Positions 32,501-44,266 of a stretch of DNA of 64,000 nt are shown piece by piece. Made by a program: the position numbers and the translations under genes. Within the stretch, counting starts at the first letter, position 1, and the number at the start of each line of letters is the position of its first letter. Below the pieces are notes generated by a model. The model made no database searches. It worked only from the letters and a program-made list of their open reading frames with translations, and had not been told where the DNA came from. The stretch comes from Mixophyes australis (lineage: Eukaryota; Chordata; Amphibia; Anura; Limnodynastidae): assembly GCA_036250195.1 (NCBI GenBank), contig JAVHZZ010000008.1, forward strand, positions 10,778,434-10,842,433, read 5' to 3'.

Positions 32501-34573
32501 GCTATATGGAAATATAAATATCAGGGAAAGTCCACTTTGTGATACCCCACCTGTGCCAGCAAGTGAAAATCATTAGACACAATGACGTCCTCTGTACCCC
32601 ACCTTAATATGTGCAGACTGCGGAGGGGGCCGGATGCCAGTGTGACAACACTCAGTATGGTGAGAAAACTCAGCTGAATGGACTTATGTTTTATCATTAA
32701 CATGTGAATCACTTTGTCAGACCTGAACAAAAGTCTCTTTTTAGTCAGTGAGAAAGGCAGGAAGCAGAATAACTGCCCCAAACGGCCATGTGCTTCCTTC
32801 CATACATATTGTCATACTTTACACAAAGTCCGTGCAGGCAGATGGCCAGATTTACTGGTTCCTGGTGTCTTGTGTATTGTGTCACAGGAGCCTAAACCTA
32901 TTGCAGCGGATTCACTAGGTCCTTGTTATAGAGGTCTTGCAATATCAAGTGCTCAATCTGTGGGATACCCCATTTTATTGGGCACTCTGGGACGTGGGTT
33001 CCCAGAACAATGGAACATTGGCAGCCGACTTAAGATTGTATTATTATTATCTTTAATTTATAAGGCGCAACAAAGGGTCCGCAGAGTGAGCACCGCCGCT
33101 TTAAAAGCGATGGTCCATCCAACCTCATCATATTATACATCTTTATTTAAATGTAGGTTAAGTAATTTTGCACAGTTACACAAATGGTACCATATATAAT
33201 GTGGGCTATACTGAGCGCGGGCTTGTTTATTTCTTTGATTTTGTTTCAAAATATCGCCCTATTACCATAGCAGCTGTCTATGAAGCCTATTTAAGGCACA
33301 TTTGGGTGTGGCTCACAAGCCAGCCCTTGCTAGATGTAAACCCCTCTACCTGGGAGGTGAGTGCATCTGATTTTAACTGCAATTTAATGGTGTTTAAAGC
33401 ATATAGGTCAGTGTAGGACCTGCATTTAATGAGATGCCCGTGACGCTGGGATGCAGGCTTAAATGTTTTGATCAAAATATGAACGAATACCTCATGTTCT
33501 CATTTTGCTAGACACACACAGATATGCAGTGTAAAGGATAAGCGCTGACAACGGTCTTTTTGTTTTATTTAAATGTAGGTCAAGTCATTTTGCACAGTTA
33601 CACAAACGATCTACAGATTTAAATTACAAGTGGATGCTGCCTCACTGCTTGCTCTGCCTGGAATAAAAGATCATTCAACAGAACAGTGCCCCTAGTGGTA
33701 GAGTATTGAATTCCTTGTTTGCGCCATAATACAGCAATTTATTTGTTAATGAAAGAAATTAATACTTTTTTTTTCAGGGAATAGATTAATTCATTTTTAG
33801 ACCTTTAATAACCACATAGGACATTCCTGTAATGGCCACACATAAAAGCTATTTGTTCCTCTGCTGGGAGGACAGTGGCTCATCAATGCAAGGAGGGAAA
33901 TTCAGCAGGCATTCTAGCAGTATAAAAAGGTTTCATTGTAACGTGTCTCAGGAGTAAAACACAAGGGAACATTTGTGTTAAAAAATAACTAACTTTTGCA
34001 AAGACATCAATGTGGATTTTATACAGGGATAACAGACTGGACATCTGTGGCAATAGCAGACGTTCTGCACACAGAAGCCTCAGAAAGTCTATAGACATGT
34101 ATACTGTACATGCATGGATCTGTCCTCCTATAGCACAATCCGCCCCAGGCTGGATGACAGAGCAGAGTAAATAGGTTATACAACGTGACCTATAAAACTA
34201 CTGACCTACTCTGGCAGGAACTTCGTAAATCCACCTACAGCCTGTGTAACATTACTGGATAGTAACCCTTTCCTATCAGACATATACTAACATCTCCTGG
34301 GCTGTGGACGGAGCTGGATAAACAGACAACACATTGCTGTGTAAGATAAAGCGGAGAACAGGAACTACTGTTCTCTGGAAGAAAGTCAATGACACGGGAG
34401 TGTTGCAAAGCAGTTCTAGGGAAAGGAGATTATCTCTGACAGACACTCAGCAGTGTAACATCCCACTGCTCTGTCTGGTCATCTTACATAGGCCATCTGC
34501 ACATTACTGCCTTCTACATCCAGTAATTATCGGCAGGAAGAGGACCTGGATCGGTGCTGGTAACTCCTAAGAG
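29511..34573 (-). other. GNG12 intron, mostly unassigned
   Basis: No exon is recognised. A LINE tail fragment (minus; TTTATAAGGCGCAACAAAGG) sits at about 33040-33080, and a 43-bp direct repeat links 33142-33184 with 33564-33606. The 161-codon open frame at 32714-33199 contains the LINE fragment and has no domain. Confidence 0.5.
33142..33184 (+). repeat. 43-bp direct repeat, copy 1 (copy 2 at 33564-33606)
   Basis: TTTATTTAAATGTAGGT and TTTTGCACAGTTACACAAA are shared by both copies; 41 of 43 positions agree. The spacer is 379 bp. Confidence 0.85.
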
Positions 34574-34576
34574 TTA

Positions 34577-35214
34577 GGCTGGGTACACACTATACAACAT
34601 TTCTTCCAATGCGATATCATTAACGATTTAACTACATACTTGCCAACTCTCCCGGGATGTCCGGGAGACTCCCTAAATTCGGGTCGGTCTCATGGACTCC
34701 TGGGAGAGCTGGCATGTCTCCCGCATTCGGGGTGAATCGCGTCATTTTGGCTCCGCCCCACAACAAAACGGCATATTTGTTGCGGGGGGCGGACCAAAAT
34801 GGCGCGTTTGGACGCAAAACGCCCCCTCTTGCCCTCTAGATACGCCCCTCTCCTGGATACAATTTGCCAAAAGTAGGCAAGTATGTTTTACTAGCGAAAA
34901 GAGAAAGAAAACTCCCGATCATCATGCAGATTCCCGTGTACACACTATAGATCTGTGATCTTCATCTGTCATAGCCATTGGCTGAAAAGATGGTGACTCT
35001 GCACACTACATAGAGATCTATGGACACTGCCGGTCCTGAGTACATACACACTGCAGGATTGGAACAACATCGTTACATCTTTGAACAACATTTTTAGTCC
35101 GGTTTAAAAATCAAATCAAATGATACAAGAGCTTTGAAACAATCATTCGTCGTTGGAGCATAAATGGTCGTTAATCGAGAGATTGGCTGAAAAACCTGTA
35201 GTGTGTACCCAGCC
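34577..35214. mobile_element. Harbinger-like MITE with TTA target duplication, carrying a nested MITE
   Basis: It begins GGCTGGGTACACAC and ends GTGTGTACCCAGCC, a perfect 14-bp terminal inversion, with TTA on both sides (34574-34576 and 35215-35217). A 3-bp TWA duplication is the hallmark of PIF/Harbinger elements. The interior is non-coding and interrupted by another MITE at 34634-34886. Confidence 0.75.
34634..34886. mobile_element. Nested MITE (ACATACTTGCCAACT ends)
   Basis: ACATACTTGCCAACT at the left and AGTAGGCAAGTATGT at the right are inverted with one mismatch. The interior is GC-rich (CTCCCGGGATGTCCGGGAG) and resembles fragments at 7340-7510, 16190-16335 and 27815-27875. Confidence 0.75.
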
Positions 35215-35217
35215 TTA

Positions 35218-38060
35218 CTGAGAGCGGGGGACATGGGCAATTGTAATGGTGAGCTCAAAAACTAACAGTTCCTGGCACACAAATATGTTTGTTAAATCAA
35301 AGGGTAACTAAACACACAGGGGTAACGGATTACAAAAACAAAACACAACACATTTTTATATAATGCAGAGCACAGTATCTAATTTATTACAATGGAGATT
35401 AACAGTTTAAATGTCTACAGTTCTATAAGCCATGCTGGTTTGTACAATGTGTCACCCGATATAGATGTGCTACATTGTAAGTGCATGGATTATATACCAG
35501 GCAGAAAGCTGGTATATAATGATATAACATCTCAGTTTCATGGCCTGAATATAAAGCTGCATCATTATAATACCAGGCAATCAGCTCAGAGCTGGTGAGC
35601 AGACTGGTTAATTCAATCAGCATCCTTTAGTGCTGAACTGGGGAAGGTGTTAAATTAATTGACAAGTGTTTGTTTGCAAAACACCCCATACTGTTCTCAT
35701 TTAAGGAATACAATATTGTGCAAACAGGGAGGATGGATGAGAGGGACCCAGAGCTTGATAGAACTGGAAATATCAAAGAGCCTCAAACACAACACAGTTT
35801 GTGCCTCTGGAAGCAAAGTTTAAATTACTTTCACCAGTTGTGGGAGGATAAACAAAATCACAGGAACCAGACCCTGTCTGTTTATGGTGTGTTCAGTCCT
35901 CAGTACAGAGGTAGGACCTGTTACACAACCATTACGGATTACAGTCAATACCTTCACATCACACACCCCAACTGAAATTCATAATCAGCGAGCTTCATCA
36001 GGAATTCTATCACCATCCTCAGCAGCACCACGTACATGCGAAAATCATAGTATTTACACAATGCAAAGAGTTCAATTAAAGGGGGCTAATCATGCCTCCG
36101 TTTATATGGGTGATTATACAGAGGAAACTTAGTTTCCAAATCTAACAACTGTGCGAAATGGACAAGCGGAGGGTAAGGAGTTGGCACTATGGTAAACCAG
36201 TTACACAACAACCTTTAGCACGGTCAGTGAACCAGTGTCATAAATTTCTACTTTTTGCATTTATCTCTATTGCACAAGCCGTGACTTCTGAGAACACATT
36301 TACAATCCACATTTGTTCCTTCTTCCAGTACACTTTACATTTGTAAAAACGTTATAAGAAGGTGGACATTGCAGCAGTTTGTTGTCTGCATGTAGGGTGA
36401 TACTAAGTGGACACTAATAAGTTACAATTTAAAAGGACAAGTCTTTTAAAATGTAATGTTATAATGATGGTCTATTACTCTGGAGTGCCTTCATTTGTAT
36501 TTTGAGAGGCACAATAAAGAAATCAGGCCTTCACCTAGTAAGAACCAATGTGCAGAGCTCAGTGTGTACAGATACAGACTACATTTTATACTTGTCAATT
36601 ATAGGGGCACCACTTTGGTCAACGAGTCTATGTGTTCTAATCTGATCACACATCAACAGCTCAGCCGATTCAAAGTCTTCTGCTGGGGAGCACAGGTCCC
36701 CAAACACGATCCCATTGGCCAGCGCATCTGTCGCACCAAAGATGCTGCCCGCCTGTACCGACCGGTGGTCTGATAGAATGTACAGGTGGCACAGATACAA
36801 ATACCCTTTATTCTGCTAACATAATGAGTTTAATGTACCAGCAGGGTAAACATTGAGAAGGCAGTTTTTTGTTTTTTTTTACAACCTTTTAAAAACAAAA
36901 TAAAAACAAACAAACAAGGGTACTCCAGTCTGTGGGAGGTTTTGCTCACAAGTTTGCATTTACCATTTTTATGATAATTTGGCCACAAGGTAAAAAGTCA
37001 GTTACATATATTCACTCTCTCTGTGGATATAAAACAATTACAGGGGCTATAACCCAAACAGTAACTTTAACCCCCTCTGACCAACTATATAAATAAATGA
37101 TGATGATGAACCAACAGTGTTTATAAACAGTCGTTTTGGAGTCCAACAACTATTTGCTTTTAAATATTTTGAAAGAATAAAAATTGAACTTTAAACATAC
37201 ACAATATAACAACATATAGAGACTATTTGTTTTCTCCTGATGTAACTCTTCTGCTGGAGGAGACGGAGGGTGATGTGTCCATAAATAATCTTTATGTTAA
37301 ACAAACATGATTTGGTTTCACTCACCAGGTCTGGATGTCACAACACAAAGTGTGGTCATTGTGTTACAGTTACACACATTCCACCCTAATCACTCACATT
37401 CAGGAGGACTCAGGGGAAACTCACTATATGACCACCTGCTGGGGTAATTAGAGGGATAACTACCCTTTTACGGTGTCATTTACTGGGGTGGAGAGAAGCT
37501 CAGGACCTGAAAGCAGCCAGATAAGACCCAATTAGCACATGGATGCTAGCTGGGGTCCTGCTGGGACACAGGCTGTAGACACCGCATACATTAGTATACA
37601 AGCTGGAGGTTATCAGCAAACCACAAGAAGCCATACAACATAAACACAACAGATGTACGCTACTATCTTATACAGAATTTGCAGCCATGCCAGTCCTGCG
37701 CTCCATTATATAGACACAGGACAGCGCCATGTCAGACAATGATTTGCATTTGACCACTGTTCCTCTGCCCAGATGGGGTGTGTAACCACTGTCCACGTTC
37801 CGCTCTCTGGTCCCCATTGTTATCTGATCTCTGTGGCGACAGCTCAGTGTTGTAACTCACACGGGGTCACTGTGAGGAGTTGCTGTGTGTGATACAACTT
37901 TAGGTAACCGGTTACATTTTTCCTCAGAACCAGCGACCACAGAGTAATATCAGATTGCATGAACGCTGTGGTGTAGTCTGCGCACTACAAATCCTGCTAA
38001 TTCCTGCAACAAACAGGAATACATTATTCACCTTCCCCTTATAGGTGTCTGTCCTTCAAT
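35218..38060 (-). other. GNG12 intron, no gene seen
   Basis: A SINE tail fragment (TATATAAATAAATGATGATG) is at about 37086-37106. An open frame of 73-92 codons on each strand at 36495-36800 is GC-richer than its surroundings, but I recognise no family in it. Confidence 0.5.
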
Positions 38061-38379
38061 GGGCAGCATGGTGGCTCAGTGGTTAGCACTTCTGCCTCAC
38101 AGCACTGGGGTCATGAGTTCAATTCCTGACCATGGCCTTATCTGTGTGGAGTTTGTATGTTCTCCCTGTGTTTGTGTGGGTTTCCTCCAAGTGCTCCGGT
38201 TTCCTCCCACACTCCAAAAACATACTGGTAGGCTCATTGGCTGCTATTATACTGAACCTAGTCTCTGTTGGTCTGTGTCTGTGTTAGGGAATTGAGCCCC
38301 AATGGGGCAGGGACTGATACAAGTTCTCTGTACAGCGCTGCAGAATTAGTGCCGCTATATAAATAGCAGACGATGATAA
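38061..38379 (+). mobile_element. V-SINE-type SINE
   Basis: GGGCAGCATGGTGGCTCAGT head, full V-domain with AAGTGCTCCGGTTTCCTCCC, and tail ending GCTATATAAATAGCAGACG. Confidence 0.9.
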
Positions 38380-39177
38380 AAGTATCTGGCATATGATCCT
38401 GCAGTCTCAGGAATATCAGTTCAGCCCACTACATGGACGTCTCCCCTATTGCGCATTTATATTTATACATTACAAAGTTCAAAAACTATAATAATATACA
38501 GTCTTTGCAGACTGCAGTGTACAACCCTGATTTGTATTATTAAACACATTAAAGAATGACTTCCAGTCATATGTTGGCTGCTGAAACATTTTAGTGGTAC
38601 CTATAAATATGGTACCTCTGCCCTTTAAGAGGTGGAGCCGATTTAAGTCCCTTGTACCTGTTCCTTGTGCTGTGTGCGTAGATGTCTGTGTGTGTTGGGC
38701 CAGTCCCAATATTGAACAATACCGCGCCTGCTCGCTGATAGCTGCTACCTACATCTATACCGCTCACCCCTGGTGAAAAGGCCAAAACACTCCACCCTCT
38801 GTGCAGGAATAAGAACAACGCTGCCAACGAGAACAAGGCTGGGGCACCAGGGTATAAGGAAGTAACAGACTGAGGGACGTCATAGGAGGTGGAATAACAT
38901 GTTTGATAAGAAGAGAAGAGAAAAAAAAAAGTGTTAAAGATTCACCTTGTAAGCCTGCCGGCTGTGTGACCAGGATGTTGGTGTATGCAAAGCAGGAGCG
39001 ATAACACTCAGGAGCTGCCAAGTTCTCACTAAACTTCACCCATACGTTTCATAATCACACACACGGCCACACGGCATAACTATATGCTATAAAGTGCATG
39101 GAGAGAACTGCAGTTTCCTTATCTACAATTCTTGTCAGAGGGAGAATTAACCTTGTTCATAACGTTACTTTCACTCA

Positions 39178-39180
<3 letters not shown>

Positions 39181-39264
<84 letters not shown>
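39181..39264. repeat. (TA)n microsatellite, the longest in the window
   Basis: About 42 TA dinucleotides without interruption. Confidence 0.95.
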
Positions 39265-39267
<3 letters not shown>

Positions 39268-42200
39268 CCCTGCCAAAGTAAAAGGCAACAGAATCTGTCT
39301 GGAGAGCTTCTACAGCGCCACCTAGGGACCAACCTACACTAAAAAACTAAACAAAAACCCCATCCAGCACGCTCTGTCTCTCGCTGTACGACATACATGA
39401 TTCATTGATTGCTGTTACATGATCACAGAACAGCCACGGTCTGCAATTGGGCTCAACCAATTTATGCAGCCCATCAGTCCGCAAGGATTACTGCCGCCCT
39501 GGTAGGCTGCACTGTCAGGAATAAGGCGGTCTGTCTTCATGTATGTGACAGGTGCACATCACAGGGACACTGAAGCATCGCGTGGAAGGAAGGCACAAAT
39601 GTGTTAAGCACTAAGATCCAGCAGATGATGGGGGGCCGATCTAGGGGTCCCTGTACAAGAGGAGCAGAAGAGTTGGGCTATGTTCTTATCTCTATCCTCC
39701 TGGACACCTCAGTCCTGTAGGAATGCCAGTCACAACATTGGTGCACATTGTAAAGCAGGCACCAAGACTAGCACGGATTTCTGCTGCAATTCCAATTACC
39801 AGCCGATGATTGTATATTTACCAGAAACGGCATGTGAGAAAATGACTCTGGATTAGTTTAATGAGGCAGTGAAAGGGCCGTGTCCGGCTTACCGAGGCAA
39901 AGCAAGAAATGTCTCGGCTTCCAAGAAACTTCAGGACACAGAGTGAGGAGGAGAAGATGGCACCAAGTCCTGCCCGCATTCATGGTTAAATGCTGCCACA
40001 CTGCTCTGCCAAGACCTCAGACGGAATGCAGAACCTCTCACTTCCAAATACCTCAATTGTCCCGATTCTAAATATAGACCTATCAGTTTGCAGTTGCTCC
40101 CGGGGAGAAGAGTTCAGCAGAAAGAAAGGAGCGGGCAGCTGGTTGAGCAAAAATCAGACAAGAGGACGTCGGGTTTGTTGTGTGGAAAAGTTTCACTCTG
40201 AATTCCCAGGTGATCTGTAATTCTGCCAGTGTTGTGGAGCGTGTGACCACATAGGAAATCTGCAGATTCATGTAAAACAGTCTTTAGTAACTCTAGTAAA
40301 GTTACATTAGTAGGAGTAACAGGCAGTCATGATTATGGTTTAAGAAAGAAAGAGAATGATGGACTCAATACTTCTACCGTTTATTGGGCAGAGTTCTTGA
40401 TCTGCGGCATTGAAGGGGTTACGGTGAGAGCAGAGGTCAGCAGGTCACGGCACCCCCAGAGTGAGTCACCTGTAAAGGAGACAGTCAGTGCAGCTACACA
40501 AATAGACGGGAGGTTATAACCAGGTTACAGGGAACAGAAGTGTCGCACTACCCCTCCCGCCTTAAGGCAAACACTGCAGAGAATGTGACACTTCCCAGGA
40601 ACACACAAACCTCTTCCGTGGGGTACAAAGCCCCTTCCCCAAGTATTACTGCCAGGGACTCTATATGTTAGAGCAATATACTTACATCTGGATATAACAT
40701 TCTTTGCAGAGTATGCACAAGCCGGGTGTCGGTTCCATGGTGTCCCAACGCTAATCAATGAGAGAACCAACAAGTTATAGACATTTAAATGTAAACCCGG
40801 CATTGAAGGTGAAAGTCACCTGAAGATATTGATCATTATATTGATAGACGTTCAATTTCTAGAGACCGCTGGGTAACCCCAGATCACCCAAAGGCAAGAA
40901 TTAAAGATAGGCAAGTTGCATCCATTTTTAAAGATCCCTTCCAATAAGGCAGGGGGCCTTCATGAGCTTGCAGAGAGCTGAGAATTACACGGTATTAAAA
41001 CACATTTGCATACAAGCTGAAACTGGGCCCTTTTTGATTAAAATAACAAAACAAAAAACAAATTAAATACAAATGGTATTTTTGATTCATTTAAGATAGA
41101 TACCGTAAAACAGACGACAATACAAAGAGACCCTGACATAACTGGTAAAAATGTGCAGAATGTGATGTCACTTTTTTTACAGACATTTTTGGAATTCCAG
41201 AAATTCTATTTACTTCCCAGCAGGTTCAGCTGTCGGTCATTGTAACCCACAGCTACATCACTAACGGTTGCGTTACATGGTGCTCACGTTGGCACCTATC
41301 TCGCCTGAAGAACACATTGTGCAGCGTTCTGAGGTCCGTTCATGCTAAGACCAGTATGAAAACTGAAGTCTAACCTCACCCTGGATGCAGCGGAGCAGGT
41401 TTCCATACAATGTGTTGGAATCAGTACTGTGAACTGAACATACATTCCTCATGGTGATGTATAAATTTGTATTCTGAGGTCACGTCACATTACTGTACTT
41501 TTAAGCGGGGCCGCCATCAGGGGGGGGTACAGGCGATATAGCTCAAAGGGCTCCAGACAGACCCCTCCATCTGTCTAGGCCGCTTAGTCTGATCGCTGTT
41601 ACACCGCATCCCTCTAATAGAGGCGACAATCGTCCATTTGGGCAGACTTACGACCATCGTGTCACTACACACTGACCCGACTTTCGAACGAGTGGTTGTA
41701 TGTCGGCTGGTTGAGCCGATTATTGGACAAAAACCCTGTAGTGTGTACCCAGCTTAAGGCTGCAGATAAAGGCAGATAGATAAGTAACTATATGTAGTAA
41801 CGGTCTCACAGCTCAGTGGGATCGTCTGACTCTTAATCAATATCTCAGCTTGATAGACCTCTAACAGCCAGAGATGCTCTTACATGTGGTTACACTGCCC
41901 GGACTCAAACATGCTCTACAAGGGGGAGTTCTGCAGAAAGCAACATGTTTCAGTGTAAGAGCCAAGACATTATCCTCATATATTATACCCTGACTGCGTC
42001 ATCCGTCACTGGGATATCACACACACAAGGTTTAACATTGCTGTAACCCTGCAGACAGAGGCGGTGGGAGCTCTGTATTTCCCGGGTTATTACGTTTCCC
42101 TGGCAGGCGGCTCCCACAGTTCATGAGCTGAGGCCATGAGAAAATGCATGAAATGTGATTTCATCCAGTCTGAGCTGCTCGCGCTCTGTACGCAGAGAAA

Positions 42201-43518
42201 AGGACTCTGGGACGTCAGTGCAGACGCAGTATTTATACACACGCGGGTATTAACACTGCAGCAAATATAGCCGTGTACATACACGGTCCATGATCCCGTG
42301 TAACACGTTAACTGGACTTTTGTTTAATCCGTGAGATGACGGCCTCCATGTCGGGGAGTTTCTGCACATCTGGAAAGTGTTGGTCTGGTATTTTATCACT
42401 AGTAAAACCTTACTTCTATGTGGTCTGAATGTTATTATTATGTGAACGTTCTGCTGATTGTTCTTTTTTTTAATCATTATTCAAATCTACTAATTATATA
42501 TATATATATGTTTTGCTTTATTTGTAATTAGTCAAGGAGTTATATGCATAACTAATTAGCAACATGCTTTTGGGAGTGGAGTTACTTTTCTAAACTCTTA
42601 ATGCTGGGGATTATAGTTTTTTTTTTAACGGAATAACTTCTGATACTTGAAATAGGACTTGTGCCTGAAATTGTGCAATAAAAACTCACACTGTTGGTGC
42701 CTTTTATCAGACAGAAATATCAAGAACTAACTTGCCTTAGCAAAATTTGTACTGATTATGTAACCATGAGAAACACTGTATGTTGTAAGGAAAGGTCAGT
42801 TTTTGACATTCTACAGGTCTAATGGCACCAGCAGTGTGTACATGGGTTTCCAGCAGGCAATTTCATGCTGCAAGAATTATTCCAAAAACATACAGTACTT
42901 TTATACCAATATTACTTGGTAATGGTTCAATAAGCAGAGGGAGGAGCTGTTTTACATAATGTTATTACATAATAACTCTTCCAATAAAAAATATGCAACT
43001 CACTTCATGTACAGAGCAGACAAATACAGTGTCAGAGAATCGCAAACATGTGTGTTTTTTAAATAAATATTTTAATTATTCTACAGTAATTCCTTTGCAG
43101 ATAACCTGTTAAATAACTCCTATACAGTAAGAATGTCGATAAAATGCACAACAACAAGCAGGTAATGATTTTACCCCATGACCCTTTGCACAATAATCCA
43201 GGTACTTTCCCTTTTAGGTCACAGGCAGAAAGTATAACAGTTTCTACAGATTGCAGCACATCTATCAGCTGACTCTGCAGCCTGGTGCCCTCCCCAGGAA
43301 TGCTGGACTTTGACAAGTGATGACTTGGTATCAGGAGAGAGACACATGACGTTCTTAACGGTAACCTAGCCCGCAATGGGTGATGAAAGACAGCTTATTG
43401 CAACACCGCAGGAGGTGTATTGTCCTATTGCAAGAAAAGGGGAATCACTTTGAAATATAATGATTTATATAATTGATATATATTATACATGCACATAAAT
43501 CTATCACTTGTGCAAACT
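39265..43518 (-). other. GNG12 intron, mostly unassigned
   Basis: Only a MITE right-end fragment (41630-41753) and simple AT runs are recognised. No exon with family features is present. Confidence 0.5.
41630..41753. mobile_element. Right-end fragment of a Harbinger-like MITE
   Basis: It ends CTGTAGTGTGTACCCAGC followed by TTA, identical to the family terminus. The left end is missing. Confidence 0.6.
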
Positions 43519-44266
43519 GAGGGCTGAGGGGAGGAGGAGCAAACATGTAGAAGAGGGCCGAGGGGAGGAGGAGCAAGAGGGCCGAGGGGAGGAGGAGCAA
43601 GAGGGCCGAGGGGAGGAGGAGCAAGAGGGCCGAGGAGCAAGAGGGCCGAGGGGAGGAGGAGCAAGAGGGCCGAGGGGAGGAGGAGCAAGAGGGCCGAGGG
43701 GAGGAGGAGCAAGAGGGCCGAGGGGAGGAGGAGCAAGAGGGCCGAGGGGAGGAGGAGCAAGAGGGCCGAGGGGAGGAGGAGCAAGAGGGCCGAGGGGAGG
43801 AGGAGCAAGAGGGCCGAGGGGAGGAGGAGCAAGAGGGCCGAGGGGAGGAGGAGCAAGAGGGCCGAGGGGAGGAGGAGCAAGAGGGCCGAGGGGAGGAGGA
43901 GCAAGAGGGCCGAGGGGAGGAGGAGCAAGAGGGCCGAGGGGAGGAGGAGCAAGAGGGCCGAGGGGAGGAGGAGCAAGAGGGCCGAGGGGAGGAGGAGCAA
44001 GAGGGCCGAGGGGAGGAGGAGCAAGAGGGCCGAGGGGAGGAGGAGCAAGAGGGCCGAGGGGAGGAGGAGCAAGAGGGCCGAGGGGAGGAGGAGCAAGAGG
44101 GCCGAGGGGAGGAGGAGCAAGAGGGCCGAGGGGAGGAGGAGCAAGAGGGCCGAGGGGAGGAGGAGCAAGAGGGCCGAGGGGAGGAGGAGCAAGAGGGCCG
44201 AGGGGAGGAGGAGCAAGAGGGCCGAGGGGAGGAGGAGCAAGAGGGCAGAGGGGAGGAGGAGGACTT
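43519..44266 (+). repeat. 24-bp purine-rich minisatellite, about 29 units
   Basis: A 24-bp unit (AGGGCCGAGGGGAGG then AGGAGCAAG) is repeated head to tail with almost no variation. Exceptions are the first unit (GCTGAG and an insertion with AACATGTAG), one unit shortened by 9 bp near 43630, and the last (GGGCAGAGG). Because 24 is divisible by three and the unit lacks stops in several frames, frames of 250-300 codons stay open on both strands; these are not genes. The G-rich strand has many GGG/GGGG runs able to form quadruplexes. It lies in the GNG12 intron. Confidence 0.95.

Noticed and set aside
32714..33199. 161-codon plus-strand open frame
   Set aside because: It runs through a LINE tail fragment and a direct repeat and shows no domain.
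36495..36800. Overlapping 92-codon (+) and 73-codon (-) frames in GC-richer DNA
   Set aside because: No recognisable family, no splice or start context, and both strands are open. It could be an old retrocopy fragment but cannot be supported.
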